DNA of 64,000 bases from contig NC_092569.1 of the NCBI RefSeq assembly GCF_037975245.1, positions 9,967,001 to 10,031,000 of the forward strand, read 5' to 3'. Position 1 is the first letter of the stretch. Each line of letters begins with the position of its first letter. This stretch comes from Apostichopus japonicus (Eukaryota > Echinodermata > Holothuroidea > Aspidochirotida > Stichopodidae). The notes below the pieces were generated by a model, which worked only from the letters and a program-made list of their open reading frames with translations, made no database searches and was not told where the DNA came from. Below are positions 39,401 to 49,484 of the stretch, one piece after another. Made by a program: the position numbers and the translations under genes.

Positions 39401-42400
39401 TTTATAATAATAAGACGAAGTTTGCGTAAATTATGCAAAGGTTTACTATATTTAGTACAACACACGGAATGTTAATGAAACGTCAGAAGGTACCCAATCC
39501 ACATGCTTCTTCTTAAAGCAGTATTTTCGCTTGTTTATCAATTTTACCAAGCCGGCCGAATTAAAGTATTTTTTTTTATATATATAATAAAATAAGGAAA
39601 ATAAGATTACTTGCTGGGATCTTGTGGTTAAAGTTGATTTGCTATACCAAAGTTGCTAACAATTTCTGTATATTAACGGAGATCACATCCTCATAGCATT
39701 TTGCAGCACAAAGAAATGATGTTTTTCCTTAACATTTTGTGATATTTTGTAAATTCATCTGGCAACATTAGTTTGGTAACGTTTTTTAACAGTTTTCTTG
39801 TACTTGGTTGTCGTGATCTGCACTGACTCGAGCATTTTGACATGTTTAAAAGTATAAAAAAAAGAACACTGAGGCCAAACATTTTGGTGGAGCGCCCTCT
39901 TTCGGCGAGCGCCCTATTTAGGTTCGCAAAATAGTTGTTCGACTTGCAAGCTCGAGACGCTGGATCCAATCCGGGAAGCGTTCAAATCAACGTCGGAAAT
40001 GATTCCAATATCAGTTTTGTCATAAATTAAAGTATCTTACTTACCATGATTTATTTGTCATAACATATTCTAGCACATTATGTCGTCTCCTCGTGCAGAA
40101 GTACCAAACAAAGCAATAAATATTACAGAATTTATTTGTGACTCCTGCATGTGAAATTCCATCTTTAAATACAGCCTCTAATGTACGACGCGTCGCTTTG
40201 ATGTAGTTTTTAAACCCTTATAATTTCATTAATAACTCTGCCTTCAGTGGGAGTAGACGACTCCAGTGCAACAGCTTTTACTTTGGCAGGCGTTTCCAAT
40301 TGCACGATGATATCATAATGATCAAGTAATATATCATTTCATTTATTAACGCTAATCAACTCGTCAAACTAACAGCGCAAAAACCGAAACCAAAGTTAGA
40401 TGTATAGCAAATTGTACTATCACCGCAGAATTTGTTCGAAGTTGAGTAAATATAACTTACGTTGCAATTTACATGTAAACTGTCAATGAAGAAACAAACC
40501 CAAGCGACCACCATTACCTTATAAGTGATAGAGGTGCCTATGATGTCCACCATTTCCCCCCTCTTCCCTCCCCTTCCCCTTCCCTTACCCGTCCCACTTT
40601 CTTTTTCTTTCTTTCTTATATTTTTCTTTTCATGATGGTGAAAATACTCAGTGTTTGTGTTGACATAAATGAAGGTAATAAGTATATGTTGTCATGAACT
40701 TCATTTTTGTAGCAAAGACATTCACAAATATCATCCTTAGCATAGAAGTGAACACAAATGAAAACAGATTAGGTCATTTCAAATTCAACCATACCCGTAA
40801 ATACCCGTATATAAGGTACACTTGTAACTTGATATCTCCAAAGGTGTCTAATTATTCTTGATTATTTAAGATGTAGTCTTTAACATGAGTTAGTTATGGC
40901 GTCAGTTACTATAGTGGTGTTTCATAGTGTGGCACCGATGTCGCTAAAATATCCGCAAGTTACTATTATCCGATATATCCCAATAAATAGACCGATACCG
41001 TACCGTTACTATATCGATATACGGAAAAATCAATGTTCATGCCTTGCTGACTCTATAATTGAGTAATGTACAAAGGTCGTACATATCGACCAACTCTTTT
41101 TGCGTTCCATACGCATATGTTGCCATAGTAGTACCGTACCGTGCATGTGATAAATAAGTGAGTTATAAAACAGACACAAGCCGCATGACTTTGGTGAAGT
41201 TGGTGTACGCATGACAGTGCGTCGTGAAGATAAAGAGCTGATCTGATCTTGAAGTTTCCAAATAAATATTTGTTCATCTCTTGTTTTGTTTTTTTCATTA
41301 CGATGTTACTCTTATGAACTTGATCTTTTACGAAGCACTGTTGTGCGTATTACAGTATAACAATGACTCAGATCGTGTCTCGAAACCTTTGGTGTTCGTG
41401 GACAATTCTGACATCCATATGGGGTTCGTAGTGGGATAAAGCTAGGGAAACCCTGCTCTAGACTAAAGTAGGTTAGCAGTTATCGTCAGTTGATGCAAAT
41501 TCTACCGAAATCGATATGTGGACGATATTGCCAATACCATGCGGCACCAATAATGCACGCCGATGACTGCATGGTGCAAAACTAATATGTGTGTAGTAGA
41601 CATGTAGTAGATGTCAAGGCGTAGGAACCGGGGGGGGGGGGGGGGGGGCTGGGTAAGTGCCAGTCCCCCCAGTGAAAAATATGGGGGGGGGGCGGAAGTA
41701 TCATTCCGCCCCCCCCCCCCCCGCTTCGCAAGTCAGAAAACCCCTTTTTCATTTCCAAATGAGAAGAAAATCTCATTTGGAGCACCAAATTGCATCTAAG
41801 GCCAGGTGAAAATGCAATTTTTTTAGAAAATGGAGTGGGTGATGAAGTGTGCTATATTGCACCAAATTGCATCTGAGGCCACCTGGAAATGCCAAAAAAA
41901 AAAATCCCCCTCCCCTTAGACCCCTCCCCCAGGTCGGCCATCAGTCTTCAGCCCCCCACTCAAACGTACCTTCCTACGCCACTGGTAGATGTAATACATA
42001 CCTGCTGTCAATGAAGGAGTTATCTTGGAAAGGAGATTTCACTTTACACTGATATATCCCAGCATTTGACTCTATAGCTCTACGTATCCCTAGTGCCATG
42101 TCTTCACCATAAAATATCCCTACGTCGTTGCCGCCTTGTTGGAAGGTGTTATCGATTTCTTCATTTCGCGGGATAATCGTCTCCTTTATATCTAACGAAT
42201 CTGCTGATTGGTAAAACGACTCTAGTGGTAGCTTCGTCCAGACTATCCGTTCTCTTACGTACCCACTGACAAACAAAAGAATGACATTCAAATTTATGTG
42301 AAACATGTTTTTCATCATATGGTCATTTCTTGACTTTTTTTTTTTGTTTAGTTAAGAGGCTAGATGGAACGAATTCAACCTGCTGGGAAGGGTTACGGGC

Positions 42401-44995
42401 TTGAGTAGCTCTGAAACCAATCTCTTATCTAATATATATATACATTTTTTAATATTGACATAGCTTGATATTTCTATCAGTTTATCATTTTTTGCTGTTT
42501 GTGCTGGTCTTGGTAGTAAGGTTTACAATGTTTGGTCGATTGGTTAGATGGGATGAGGAATAAATGTCTGGGGGTGTTTTCAGGGGGTCTGGGTGCCAGA
42601 CCTAACCTCTGAGGTGCAGCCATTACTAACGTTTTAGGAATGAGTTAGATTTGTTTTAGCAGCATTAAGTGGTCAAATCCTCTGAATAGAATGATTTGAA
42701 ATCTTCTGTCACCAGTTCCCAGCTGGCTGTCACGCAATGTGCTACACTGACGTAGCTTTACAGCTGTGTAGCCTATATATGCTGAATTTCATGAAGGGGT
42801 CTCTTCTAGGGTTCCAATCAGTGTAAAATCATGACGGTATCGTCATTGGAAGCTTTCAAGTATTATGATCTACGAGCACTTTTCCCCAAGTTTAATACAC
42901 ACAGCGGTATAACAGTTTAAAGTGTATCAATACAAGGACAACGTTTTTTTTTTTTTAAAGTAAACTGGTATAAGGTAACTTCGTGATACTTTCAGCACAA
43001 AATTACAAATATTCTTGTTCAAGATAACGGTAGTGACTCGGTGACGATCTCTCTTATACACTACTATGTTGTTCACTCCTGTATCTCAAAACTGTGATGT
43101 CGTCTAATCCTTGATTAGTTCCACTGGAATTAGATACATTAAAGTTATTGAGTATAAACGTTGGAGGAAGGAAACAATCCCCTAACTTCGCTCTCGCGAT
43201 GTAAACAAAAACTATCTGTATAATTCCGGTAAATAGGTGAAATAATTCATAGTGCCTCAAAATGTAGCATTCTCAAGTTCTAGCCATTTTCTTTGAGGTC
43301 ATGTGTATAAAAAATACGTTCGAAAAAATGATCACAGTATGATTTCGAACACGGCACCTCAGTACATGTGTAGTAATTAGTTTCGTCCACCCTCCTTTAG
43401 AATTGAACATTCCGTGGCGGGTTTCCGGAAGTCCCTGATTTTCAGGGGTTGGAAAGTTTTTAGGAAGCGTGGGCACAACCACTGATCTGTACACGTTAAT
43501 GTACAGATCAGTGGGCACAACCGACGAGCGACGCGAGCAATTGACTTGGCCACCCGTTCATATTTAGTAGCGAACGTCTCCTACAGCGATTGATTCTCGG
43601 ATCTTAGCATATTTAAGGATCTTTTCACAGAACGTTTATTATTATCTATGGATTTTACCCGAGGACAGTTTATCCAACCTTAAATTCGACTTAACTTCGA
43701 GGAACACTTCAGCGTTACTAATTATATGTAGCCTACCGTTGATTCTACCAATAGCGCTTATACGTAGGTCCGCTTTACCTACTTATACTAATATCTATAG
43801 CCATCGCGCCGAGCGAGGACTTGTATTTTATTATAATCTAGATGTAGCGTAAGCATCCACACTTCTAATAGGGGCTGGCGAAAATATTCGCCACCGATTC
43901 GTAGAGTGTTTACGTGATCATACATATATCATTTTAGTACCTGGAAGCTATTCGGTCGCGAGAGCGTTTACGCGATACACCATATTCCATTTTGTTACTG
44001 GAAGCTATTGGATCGCGAAAGCTGTAAAATATTTAGCACCATAGCGCCATCATTAATATCTAGCCTGTAGTCTAGCCTTCGAGCATAATATACAGTCTGG
44101 TTACATCAATATAAGTCGACTTAGACTTGCGGATTCCAGCGTTAGGAACAGACCAGGATCCAAACGGTGAAAGGACATAGTATTTAAAGGTATGTCGATC
44201 TTTTTATACTTTAGATTAGTTTCTCCATAGAAACTTCTTAACATGTTTCTCCGTGCAGCTTAGACGTAACCTATTTGGTACAGTCGCTTTACGAAGTAAC
44301 GGAACATGCTAAGTTACCGTTTACTACTATACCACACGTTTTGGCACATTGGCATCCCGTGGATACTGTATACAACCTGTTGGATGTATACCCTCATATT
44401 ATATTAATAAACCAATCACAACAGTTTTGACATAGCTATACGCTATGAAACGCGAAAATATGGAACGCGAAAAGGGAAAACTTTTTTTCGTTGCTACGTT
44501 TAACGTAAGTTTAGACAACGACGTAAGTTTAGACAACGACGTAAGTTTAGACATCAACGTGAGTTTGAGCAACAGCGTGGTAAAACAGCAGGAACAGACA
44601 ACATCAAACTAAGTTAAGACAACGGAATAAGTTTGCCCTTTGCGCGTTCCATGATACGCCACTTACCACGGGTCACAAGTCAGCTTGAGTCCAGAACCAC
44701 GATAGACTACCACTGCCCTGGCTCGAAATGTTTCCTTGCATAGTGGATTGAACATGGAAAACAACGGACGTACGAAAGATCTTCGGCTTCGGGACTTTCC
44801 TGGAATATTAAAATCCCGCTGTTGGTTAACGTCTTGTCGTGTGAAATTCCTGTCTTTAGTTGTATCGCGAAATCCTGTGATAGCTTGCTTGGAACGACTT
44901 GTGTGGATATCTGACTTTATTGTCTTTGCAGAATGTAACGAAGCAAGATAACACAGGATAATTGTACATTGCACTAAGATCCATAAAATGCTCAT
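14906..44995 (-). CDS. FAM187-like type I membrane protein with two Ig domains and a WxxWxxC module, nine exons
   Basis: Exons (5'->3', minus strand): 44995-44667, 42265-42002, 22258-22068, 21833-21681, 20738-20649, 18187-18133, 16958-16759, 16223-16197, 15168-14906. Total 1,572 bp, 523 aa; every junction phase fits. Start is ATG at 44995 followed by a signal peptide (MSILWILVQC.., about residues 1-23). Ig domain 1 has Cys107 (LTCDPC), Trp119 and Cys183 (NAGIYQC). A WSSWGSCSDCDVPG module (about 243-256) leads into RIGYCY and PCMEYC. Ig domain 2 has Cys359 (LRLECP), Trp370 and Cys414 (DTNRYEC). One TM helix lies at about 442-462, followed by a cytosolic tail ending in an Asp-rich stretch. Order and motifs match vertebrate FAM187A as I remember it (paired Cys, WxxWxxC, RIGxCY, IxCPxA, VFID). 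The function of that family is unknown to me. The exon 7 donor (GTTAGC) is weak. Exons 3-4 are strongest because they recur in the duplicated copy. Confidence 0.8.
17030..17430. repeat. Array of palindromic AGATATCT words in FAM187-like intron 6
   Basis: About 20 copies of the self-complementary octamer AGATATCT or one-base variants, spaced by short A/T-rich linkers such as AAAACTCTATTTC. The proximal part is a clear ~60-bp tandem repeat; the distal part is irregular. Confidence 0.85.
18388..18456. repeat. (TA)n microsatellite
   Basis: Near-pure TATATA run with a few TATC and TATG interruptions, in intron 5 of the FAM187-like gene, 200 bp upstream of exon 6 in gene orientation. Confidence 0.95.
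20746..20760 (-). promoter_or_regulatory. C15 homopolymer as polypyrimidine tract of FAM187-like exon 5 acceptor
   Basis: On the minus strand fifteen C are followed by ATCACAG and then exon 5 (20738-20649). The 3' splice site of this 90-bp in-frame exon therefore relies on a mutable mononucleotide run. Confidence 0.65.
21172..21576. mobile_element. hAT-like MITE, 405 bp, TSD GTATAGAT
   Basis: Ends are CAGGGTTGTCCAACCT and its inverse AGGTTGGACAACCCTG. It is flanked by identical 8-bp copies GTATAGAT (21164-21171, 21577-21584). The duplicated copy has the single empty site GTATAGAT at 54480-54487. The interior is rich in GGCCCGC and has no coding capacity. It lies in FAM187-like intron 4. Confidence 0.93.
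22425..23215. repeat. 37-bp minisatellite, about 21 copies, beside FAM187-like exon 3
   Basis: Unit contains CAACCCCCTTGAGTTTGCT and TGATGATACACATAGATA. Because 37 is not a multiple of 3, several minus-strand frames stay open and give fake Tyr/Ser/Gly-rich proteins. It begins about 170 bp from exon 3. The duplicated copy has a shorter array (about 13 units) at 55,284-55,780. Confidence 0.92.
23949..38366 (+). CDS. Secreted fibrinogen-related protein: hemi-FReD, TIL-like, VWC-like, EGF, FReD; seven exons
   Basis: Exons: 23949-24020, 28406-28439, 29638-29807, 32658-33152, 34525-34824, 36735-36996, 38005-38366; total 1,695 bp, 564 aa, all phases consistent. Exon 1 is a signal peptide (MKNLLYISVVILFIAS..). 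Residues ~47-175 form an N-terminal half FReD (RDCEDAV, KAYCDSSQ, FWIGNEKLSYLT). At ~190-240 lies an 8-Cys TIL-like unit (SCPHNMRYGYC, ESCFCPEEFQLNGDEC). A short VWC-like Cys cluster follows, then EGF at ~280-314 (GYVGDG), then a full FReD at ~320-564 (VFQRRFDGSQNF, FWLGNENLHTLT, GNAGDSLT, GPWWH, CDLNGNY, GMKIRP). FReD lectins bind sugars or acetyl groups on microbes in many invertebrates; that role here is inference. Exons 3/5 and 4/6 share boundaries, so the two FReDs arose by exon duplication. In FReD2 the usual calcium-site segment and one of its paired Cys are missing. The gene lies wholly in intron 2 of the antisense FAM187-like gene. Confidence 0.85.
27182..27590. mobile_element. hAT-like MITE, 409 bp, near-perfect 8-bp TSD
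   Basis: Ends CAGTGGCGGAGC and inverse GCTCCGCCACTG, flanked by ACGAGTGG and ACGAGAGG (one mismatch). It is also present at the equivalent place in the second copy (60,058), so it inserted before the segmental duplication. It sits in intron 1 of the fibrinogen-related gene. Confidence 0.85.
30839..32625. mobile_element. TTAA-target DNA transposon, non-autonomous, 1,787 bp (Kolobok- or piggyBac-like)
   Basis: Flanked by TTAA (30835-30838 and 32626-32629) with inverted ends AGTAGAACGATAGTGA and AGATGAACGATAGTGA. The second copy has one TTAA at 63308-63311 and no insert, giving a precise empty site. No transposase-like frame was recognised inside. TTAA target sites are used by piggyBac and Kolobok elements; the ends TTAAAG.. 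look more like Kolobok/T2 MITEs, from memory. It sits in intron 3 and ends 32 bp before exon 4. Confidence 0.88.
32908..32913 (+). promoter_or_regulatory. Internal consensus 5' splice site inside fibrinogen-related exon 4
   Basis: CGACAG followed by GTAAGT. If used, exon 4 ends at 32907 in phase 1, the same phase and the same position in the FReD fold as the exon 6 donor. It can then join exon 7 (38005) in frame. The second gene keeps an identical site at 63590-63595. If it is not used, reading continues through it as Gly-Lys-Phe. Confidence 0.6.
34880..36293. mobile_element. hAT-like MITE of the 21-kb family, interrupted by a nested element
   Basis: Ends CACGGTTGACCAACCTACGG and (inverse side) AGGTTGGACAACCCTG; the interior matches the reverse complement of the MITE at 21172-21576. 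Target duplications are no longer exact (AGGTA shared). The total of 1,414 bp includes a 998-bp insert. It is in intron 5 of the fibrinogen-related gene. Confidence 0.85.
34922..35919. mobile_element. Nested MITE with ~70-bp inverted ends and 9-bp TSD GTCCGGCCC
   Basis: Starts GCGAATATTTTTTTCCCAAA and ends TTTGGGAATAAAATATTCGC, with inverted similarity over about 70 bp (..TGAACTGAC.CTGAAATTATTTCCTCGATTCT..). It is flanked by GTCCGGCCC at 34913-34921 and 35920-35928. The uninterrupted hAT relative at 21 kb has one such site, proving the boundaries. A 9-bp TSD with long inverted ends suggests a Mutator-type element; that assignment is inference. Confidence 0.85.
37326..37629. mobile_element. 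Possible MITE with GGGCGTCGG ends
   Basis: GGGCGTCGGAAGC at the left and the inverse of GGGCGTCGGGGCC at the right, plus inner GGTACGGCAG words on both sides, about 304 bp apart. No clear target duplication. In intron 6 of the fibrinogen-related gene. Confidence 0.5.
38367..41614. other. 3' flank of the fibrinogen-related gene and rest of FAM187-like intron 2
   Basis: AT-rich sequence with a candidate AATAAA at 39042-39047 for the fibrinogen-related transcript. Small open frames on the minus strand (for example around 39,700-39,970 and 40,360-40,550) match nothing I recognise and have no convincing splice context. Confidence 0.55.
39042..39047 (+). terminator. Candidate polyadenylation signal for the fibrinogen-related gene
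   Basis: AATAAA in CTATCAATAAATAGC, about 680 bp after the stop codon. It is a clear AATAAA downstream of the gene, so a 3' UTR of about 0.7 kb is plausible. Confidence 0.35.
41615..41984. mobile_element. hAT-like MITE, 370 bp, TSD GTAGATGT, next to FAM187-like exon 2 donor
   Basis: Ends CAAGGCGTAGGAA and (inverse side) CAGTGGCGTAGGAAGG; identical 8-bp flanks GTAGATGT at 41607-41614 and 41985-41992. Same family as 53955-54312. The right flank lies only 9 bp into intron 2, immediately downstream of the exon 2 donor (GTATGT at 42001-41996, minus strand). Confidence 0.92.
43471..43522. mobile_element. Minimal hairpin (32 bp) flanked by 10-bp direct repeats
   Basis: GGGCACAACC (43471-43480), then the arms ACTGATCTGTAC and GTACAGATCAGT around an 8-base loop (43481-43512), then GGGCACAACC again (43513-43522). 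Perfect arms and perfect flanking repeats look like an insertion with a target duplication, but the insert is far too small to be a normal element. Confidence 0.7.
44502..44580. repeat. Short tandem repeat, ACGTAAGTTTAGACAACG units
   Basis: About four imperfect copies of ACGTAAGTTTAGACAACG, decaying to AACGTGAGTTTGAGCAACAG. Confidence 0.8.
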
Positions 44996-46173
44996 TAGTT
45001 TGTAGTAATCCAAGCTGTGACTGCAGGCAAGGTAGTCTCCAGTTTCTGGGCTTAGGTTTAGGCTGGCCCTTAATGAAGCTATGACATACTAGTTAAACTG
45101 TTGTACTCTAGCCATTCATGTAAGTCACATACATATATCTCAACGACTCCAGTAGTCTGTCTTATTCAAATGCTACCCATTAATAACCTGTTACGTTAGG
45201 CCTTTGTGTGTCTAGGACTGATGTATCCTATAAGTAGTAAAAGTAACAGTTAGGCTATTCTATAGCTTGGTTAGTCAAGGAGTAGATAGTTTTGCAGCAT
45301 TTCCGCGTTTCCTGTTTTGTCCTGCTCTGAAAATATGTGATTATCCGACAAGGAATGGTAGTCCAATATCTTCAATTTCATCAAAGCGTTAATAATCCCA
45401 GCTCCTCCAAGATCACACAGATACCATGATGCGTTCTCGGCGAAATCATCATCGACAAGAACCGCTCTCATATAGGCCTAGTACCTTTTTTAATAATATA
45501 AGGCTATTCGTTTTCCTTGCGATGGTGATATTCAAACCAGGTTGGTACATTAAATGTCAGCCTGTTGATGTGGGTGGAAGCAAAAGGAAACATGAACAAC
45601 AAGGAAATAATCCACACGACCTAGAAAACATTCATGTAATGTTAATTACAGTCGAGTCCACGTTAAGAAAACAAAAAAACACATCTGTGCGCTTGTTCTG
45701 TCGTTTGTAAATAATGCGTGCCGGCGCCTCCGTGAGATACCGTACTCGATAATATCAAAGATCTTGCACACAGCGTCGAATCGACTCAAATATACACCCA
45801 AGCCTCACACGCGAAAGGTGAATCCAGTCCACGCGCGTGTTGGCACACGCACATGTTTGAGACTATGATACGCGTTCGTAATTCATTCATAAAGTATTCT
45901 GACATAGCGAAAGATTAGCGACTCCTATATGCACACAAAGACACGTGAAAATAAGATTTCTTGCAACTCTATATACTAAATGATGAAGCCCAACATTTGT
46001 ATAGTGGCAAGGGGCGCTAGATTGTTGGCTCTAGCTACAGAGTCGTATATTGACGGCTCTGGATCTCTATACTTGTACTTCTTACACACAGACACTTGGA
46101 GCCAGTACACGCGCTCGTCTGTACGCGTACGTTATTGATAGTTTGGATTATAGAACAGCGCGTTCGTATACAC
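44996..46173. other. Upstream region of the FAM187-like gene
   Basis: Should contain the 5' UTR and promoter, but no TATA box or other element can be called with confidence. Opposite open frames at 45,271-45,710 are short and unsupported; the plus-strand one has a hydrophobic stretch but no recognisable family. Confidence 0.45.
46038..46061. mobile_element. Abutted P-element-type ends, 24 bp
   Basis: CAGAGTCGTATAT joined to TGACGGCTCTG: one left and one right terminus of the neighbouring P element (CAGAGCCGTATATTTAG) with almost nothing between. No target duplication remains. Confidence 0.55.
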
Positions 46174-48157
46174 CAGAGCCGTATATTTAGAGAGTTCGGC
46201 CAACTGGCAATTTGTGACGTCATATGTTTACAATGGACGCCATGATAGTTCCTTAACAGTTGCGCGAATTTGTGCAAATGCAGTGCGTCGTACATAACCT
46301 ATGTACAAGAATTATACAGCTAGCCTAGTATTGGTAGGCTAGTAGTAGCGTTTATTTATACGGAAGAAATGCATTTCTTCTTGCACAACGTTTGAAGAAA
46401 ATTTCAACGTTATTAAAATCATAATTAATTCACTTTCTTTAACCGTTCGTTACGAAACGAGAGGTTGTCCTTATGATGAAAGTCTACGACCAGGTAAGTG
46501 AAATAACCATGCGAAATAGCATACAGTACTGTAGTAAGTCAATAGGCTATAGACAGACAGGGTTAAATGCTCATGGCTCTAGTCTAAGTCTACAGTAAGT
46601 GAGCTGCATCTCTGTAGGGATACAGTTGTACATTACAATTGTTGTTACAGTTGTGTGGGACTCTGGAGCTTCTCATGCCCACAGGCACTCGTAACGTTAC
46701 TGTATGTAGGTGTATAGTACACAAACACAGGCCTGTATTTATACTGTAGCCTGTAGGCCTACACCTAGTTAACTTTATGAGTACCTAGGCCTACTTCATG
46801 GTAAGGCGAGGGGTTAAGCCTAGGTTTATCACCACAGGGTTACTATTGATTTTCAGTGTCAGTTGTTGGCTGATAAAAATGATTAAGAAAGTAGACAGGT
46901 CATTAATTGAAATTTGAAATCAGTTTATTCATAAGATACTGTATCACATATGTACAATAATATTGATTTGATCAGGGAATATGAACAATGGTCTACATAA
47001 GTTAAATGACACATATTAAAACTGTCAAACAGTAAGGCTAAAGTATAACTTTCAAAGTACTTCTCTTACTTTCTGAATATATGAGCTACAGATGGCAGGA
47101 GTATTGTCAAAATTGCAGGCTATATACCCAAATGTTGTTTATAAATTGAGTTAGCCTAAATAACTGAATTGTTATTCAATTGCAAAATCTTGAAGACTTA
47201 AAATTAGCTTTCAGCACACACAAGCTACGGCAAATACACTGTACCAGTTTGCAGCACACAGTGCACACCGTATCATATGTATCCAGTTGGGATATTTTCT
47301 CAATTTGACTGCAACAAACCAATTATTGGAGCTTTTTACCAGTCATTCTTTCTCAAGTTGTACAAGACAGGATTGTCATGTCATTGATACAGTATTATTA
47401 AACCCCTTAGAATCTGACTGCAATGGATGCTGACTGTGGTGATACAGTATGTGTAGTAATGTATGGTGTGTAATATTTATGATCACTGTAGTAATCAAGT
47501 TTGGCCACATTTGTAGGTGGGCTCACTGTTATTCACATACTTTTATGAACAAATTCATGCTAATTTTCAGATCTGCTGGAAAATAATTAAGTAAAAACAT
47601 TGGAATATAATGACATGAAACTTCTTATGAAGTAAAAAGTTCTTTCCTCTCTAGTTTTTAAAAACCAATCTCAATGTTTTTGTGTAAAAATCTCCAGAGT
47701 TTGGTGACTGCTGTGGATCAGGATGAGAGTTTAGCTTCTTTAGTGTATCTACTTGACAGGGTGATATTATTTCATAGGGTTTTTTATTTTCTCAAGTGAA
47801 CAGCATACTGGATATAAATATATTTGGGTTTAAGATACTATGACAAACTTATGTCCTCCAAGTCTGATTTATTTACTTGATTTTATCAACAAGAAGCCTC
47901 ATTGCCATGCTTTTACTACCTAACTTTCCACCAGATTTTTAACACTGAATTTTTGTCTTCTTTTCAGCCCTTTACGTTTTACAAAAGATGTGGAGACGGA
48001 CATCAGGTATCTGGAATGCAGTGTCCCTTTGATTTTGTGACACTCTGGAAATTGACAGGTTGCAGTTGAATCGATAGCCAAGGTCAACTGTTTCTAAGAA
48101 TTACCCATGTTGATGAGGTTATCACTGCTATACTTCCTGAAGGTCATTCAGTGGCCT

Positions 48158-48992
48158 TTAGGTATTGGAAAGCCCTTTGATTTGGATGAACGAGGTTACC
48201 TTCAGTGTACTCCTTAAACTTGTCAATGTAGCCAAAATGGAAGATGGTGGGGAAGTGGATTGAATGTTGTCGAAACAGCTTGAGCAGTGCTTATCATTTT
48301 GCTTCAGTCTAGTTATGCAATAACCACTGAGGTAGTATAGGCTGTTTTCTTCATCTGTGGTCATCGGGTCAGTTGTTTGAGATGAATGTTCACCTCAGGA
48401 ATGTCATCTGATACTGGACAGTCTGGTGTTTCAAAACTGAAATCAGTGAGGACGTTGTAATCATCGGTTTGATAGTTTCCAGCATTTATGATTTGCAGGG
48501 CATACTTGAATTCAACTGGCGAAGACATTGTCCGGACACTGCTGAATAGATTCTCCAAGCAATCTTGGGTGAAATGTGATGTCAGGAGGAACTTTTTTCC
48601 CCTTGTCATCAGTTCTTCTTGAAGATCCATAATTGACTCTGTTGACAGAATAATGCCTGTTTGGACTGGCTTCCAAGAACATTTGGTTCAAATTTTGATG
48701 GTCTTGAACATCTTTATATTAGATAAGGTTATGGCTTTGATCTGGTCAGGAGCAAGCAAACCTGCATGCTTTTGGTAATAGCTGCCTTCTCTTTCCTCAT
48801 TTTCCTTAGTTCTCTCTGGGCACAAGGCAGACGATACCTTAGAGAACCTTCAGATTTTGATGGTTGATTACATTGACTCTTGTTATTTTGCTGATTTGGT
48901 GTGACTGATGGTGTTGCATTTTCAGTGTCACGATCTTGAAAAGAATGCAAAGTCAATATAAACACATAAGTTACTGCGATTATTCCTTTCAC
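48158..48992 (-). pseudogene. P-element/THAP9-type transposase relic
   Basis: Minus-strand fragments in order: 48992-48729 with a basic coiled segment (CAQRELRKMRKEKAAITKS), then about 48690-48361 with WKPVQTGIILSTES, KKFLLTSHFTQDCLENLF and EFKYALQI, then 48364-48158 with YYLSGYCITRLKQND and CSSCF. The LLTS-F-QD-LENLF block and the following Y-SGY / C--C block are typical of the C-terminal half of P/THAP9 transposases, as I remember them. The last two fragments are in different frames and overlap by four bases, so there is at least one frameshift. Little room remains for the RNase H-like catalytic core, and no THAP zinc finger was recognised upstream. The element is probably unable to move by itself. 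Confidence 0.8.
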
Positions 48993-49484
48993 TGATCAAT
49001 ATAGAGTAGCATATTTCTGCAAATCCTTTGAAACAAGTAATTAAATTAACTTACTCAATAAATCATTTTCTTCTTATTATATAAAATGTTAGTAAACAAA
49101 GGAATATGATTATTCCCCAGGACTGGAAGTAGGAAAAGATCATTAGACTTGACAATTTCAAAACAAATTAACAGAATTTGTTTCTGCTAATATGAAATGA
49201 AATCTGCAAACTTTTATATGCAGCGTGTTATCACCGATCACTTCTGGGTCTTATCATTTGTTTCAATATGATCATTATCCTTCCTTCCAGTTTCGGTCCC
49301 TTTCTTGGTTATTTGTGAGACCAGTTTTGTGCTCGGGACCTTCTGTAAACTTGCAGCTGTATATTATGTTACAAATTTACAGAAAAGCAAAAGCTTTCAT
49401 CAGCTGGGTGGCACAAAATATTGTCTCAGTTGCATAAATAGTTATAAGCCTGATTAGTAATGTATTGACAGCATGATGTTAGAA

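Larger units (their letters stand above)
42266..44666 (-). other. Intron 1 of the FAM187-like gene
   Basis: No confident exon. A minus-strand frame near 43,054-43,260 (hydrophobic start, then CFLPPTFILNNFN) looks superficially like a secreted-protein exon but lacks a good donor. A perfect hairpin at 43,481 and a short tandem array at 44,502 are listed separately. Confidence 0.5.

Noticed and set aside
43054-43260. Minus-strand frame with a signal-like start and CFLPPTFILNNFN
   Set aside because: Considered as an extra exon of the FAM187-like gene, but exons 1 and 2 already join perfectly in phase and no good donor follows.
45426-45710. Plus-strand 94-residue frame with a hydrophobic stretch (IRLFVFLAMVIFKPGWYI)
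   Set aside because: No recognisable family, no splice partners and no second copy to compare; could be chance in the FAM187-like upstream region.
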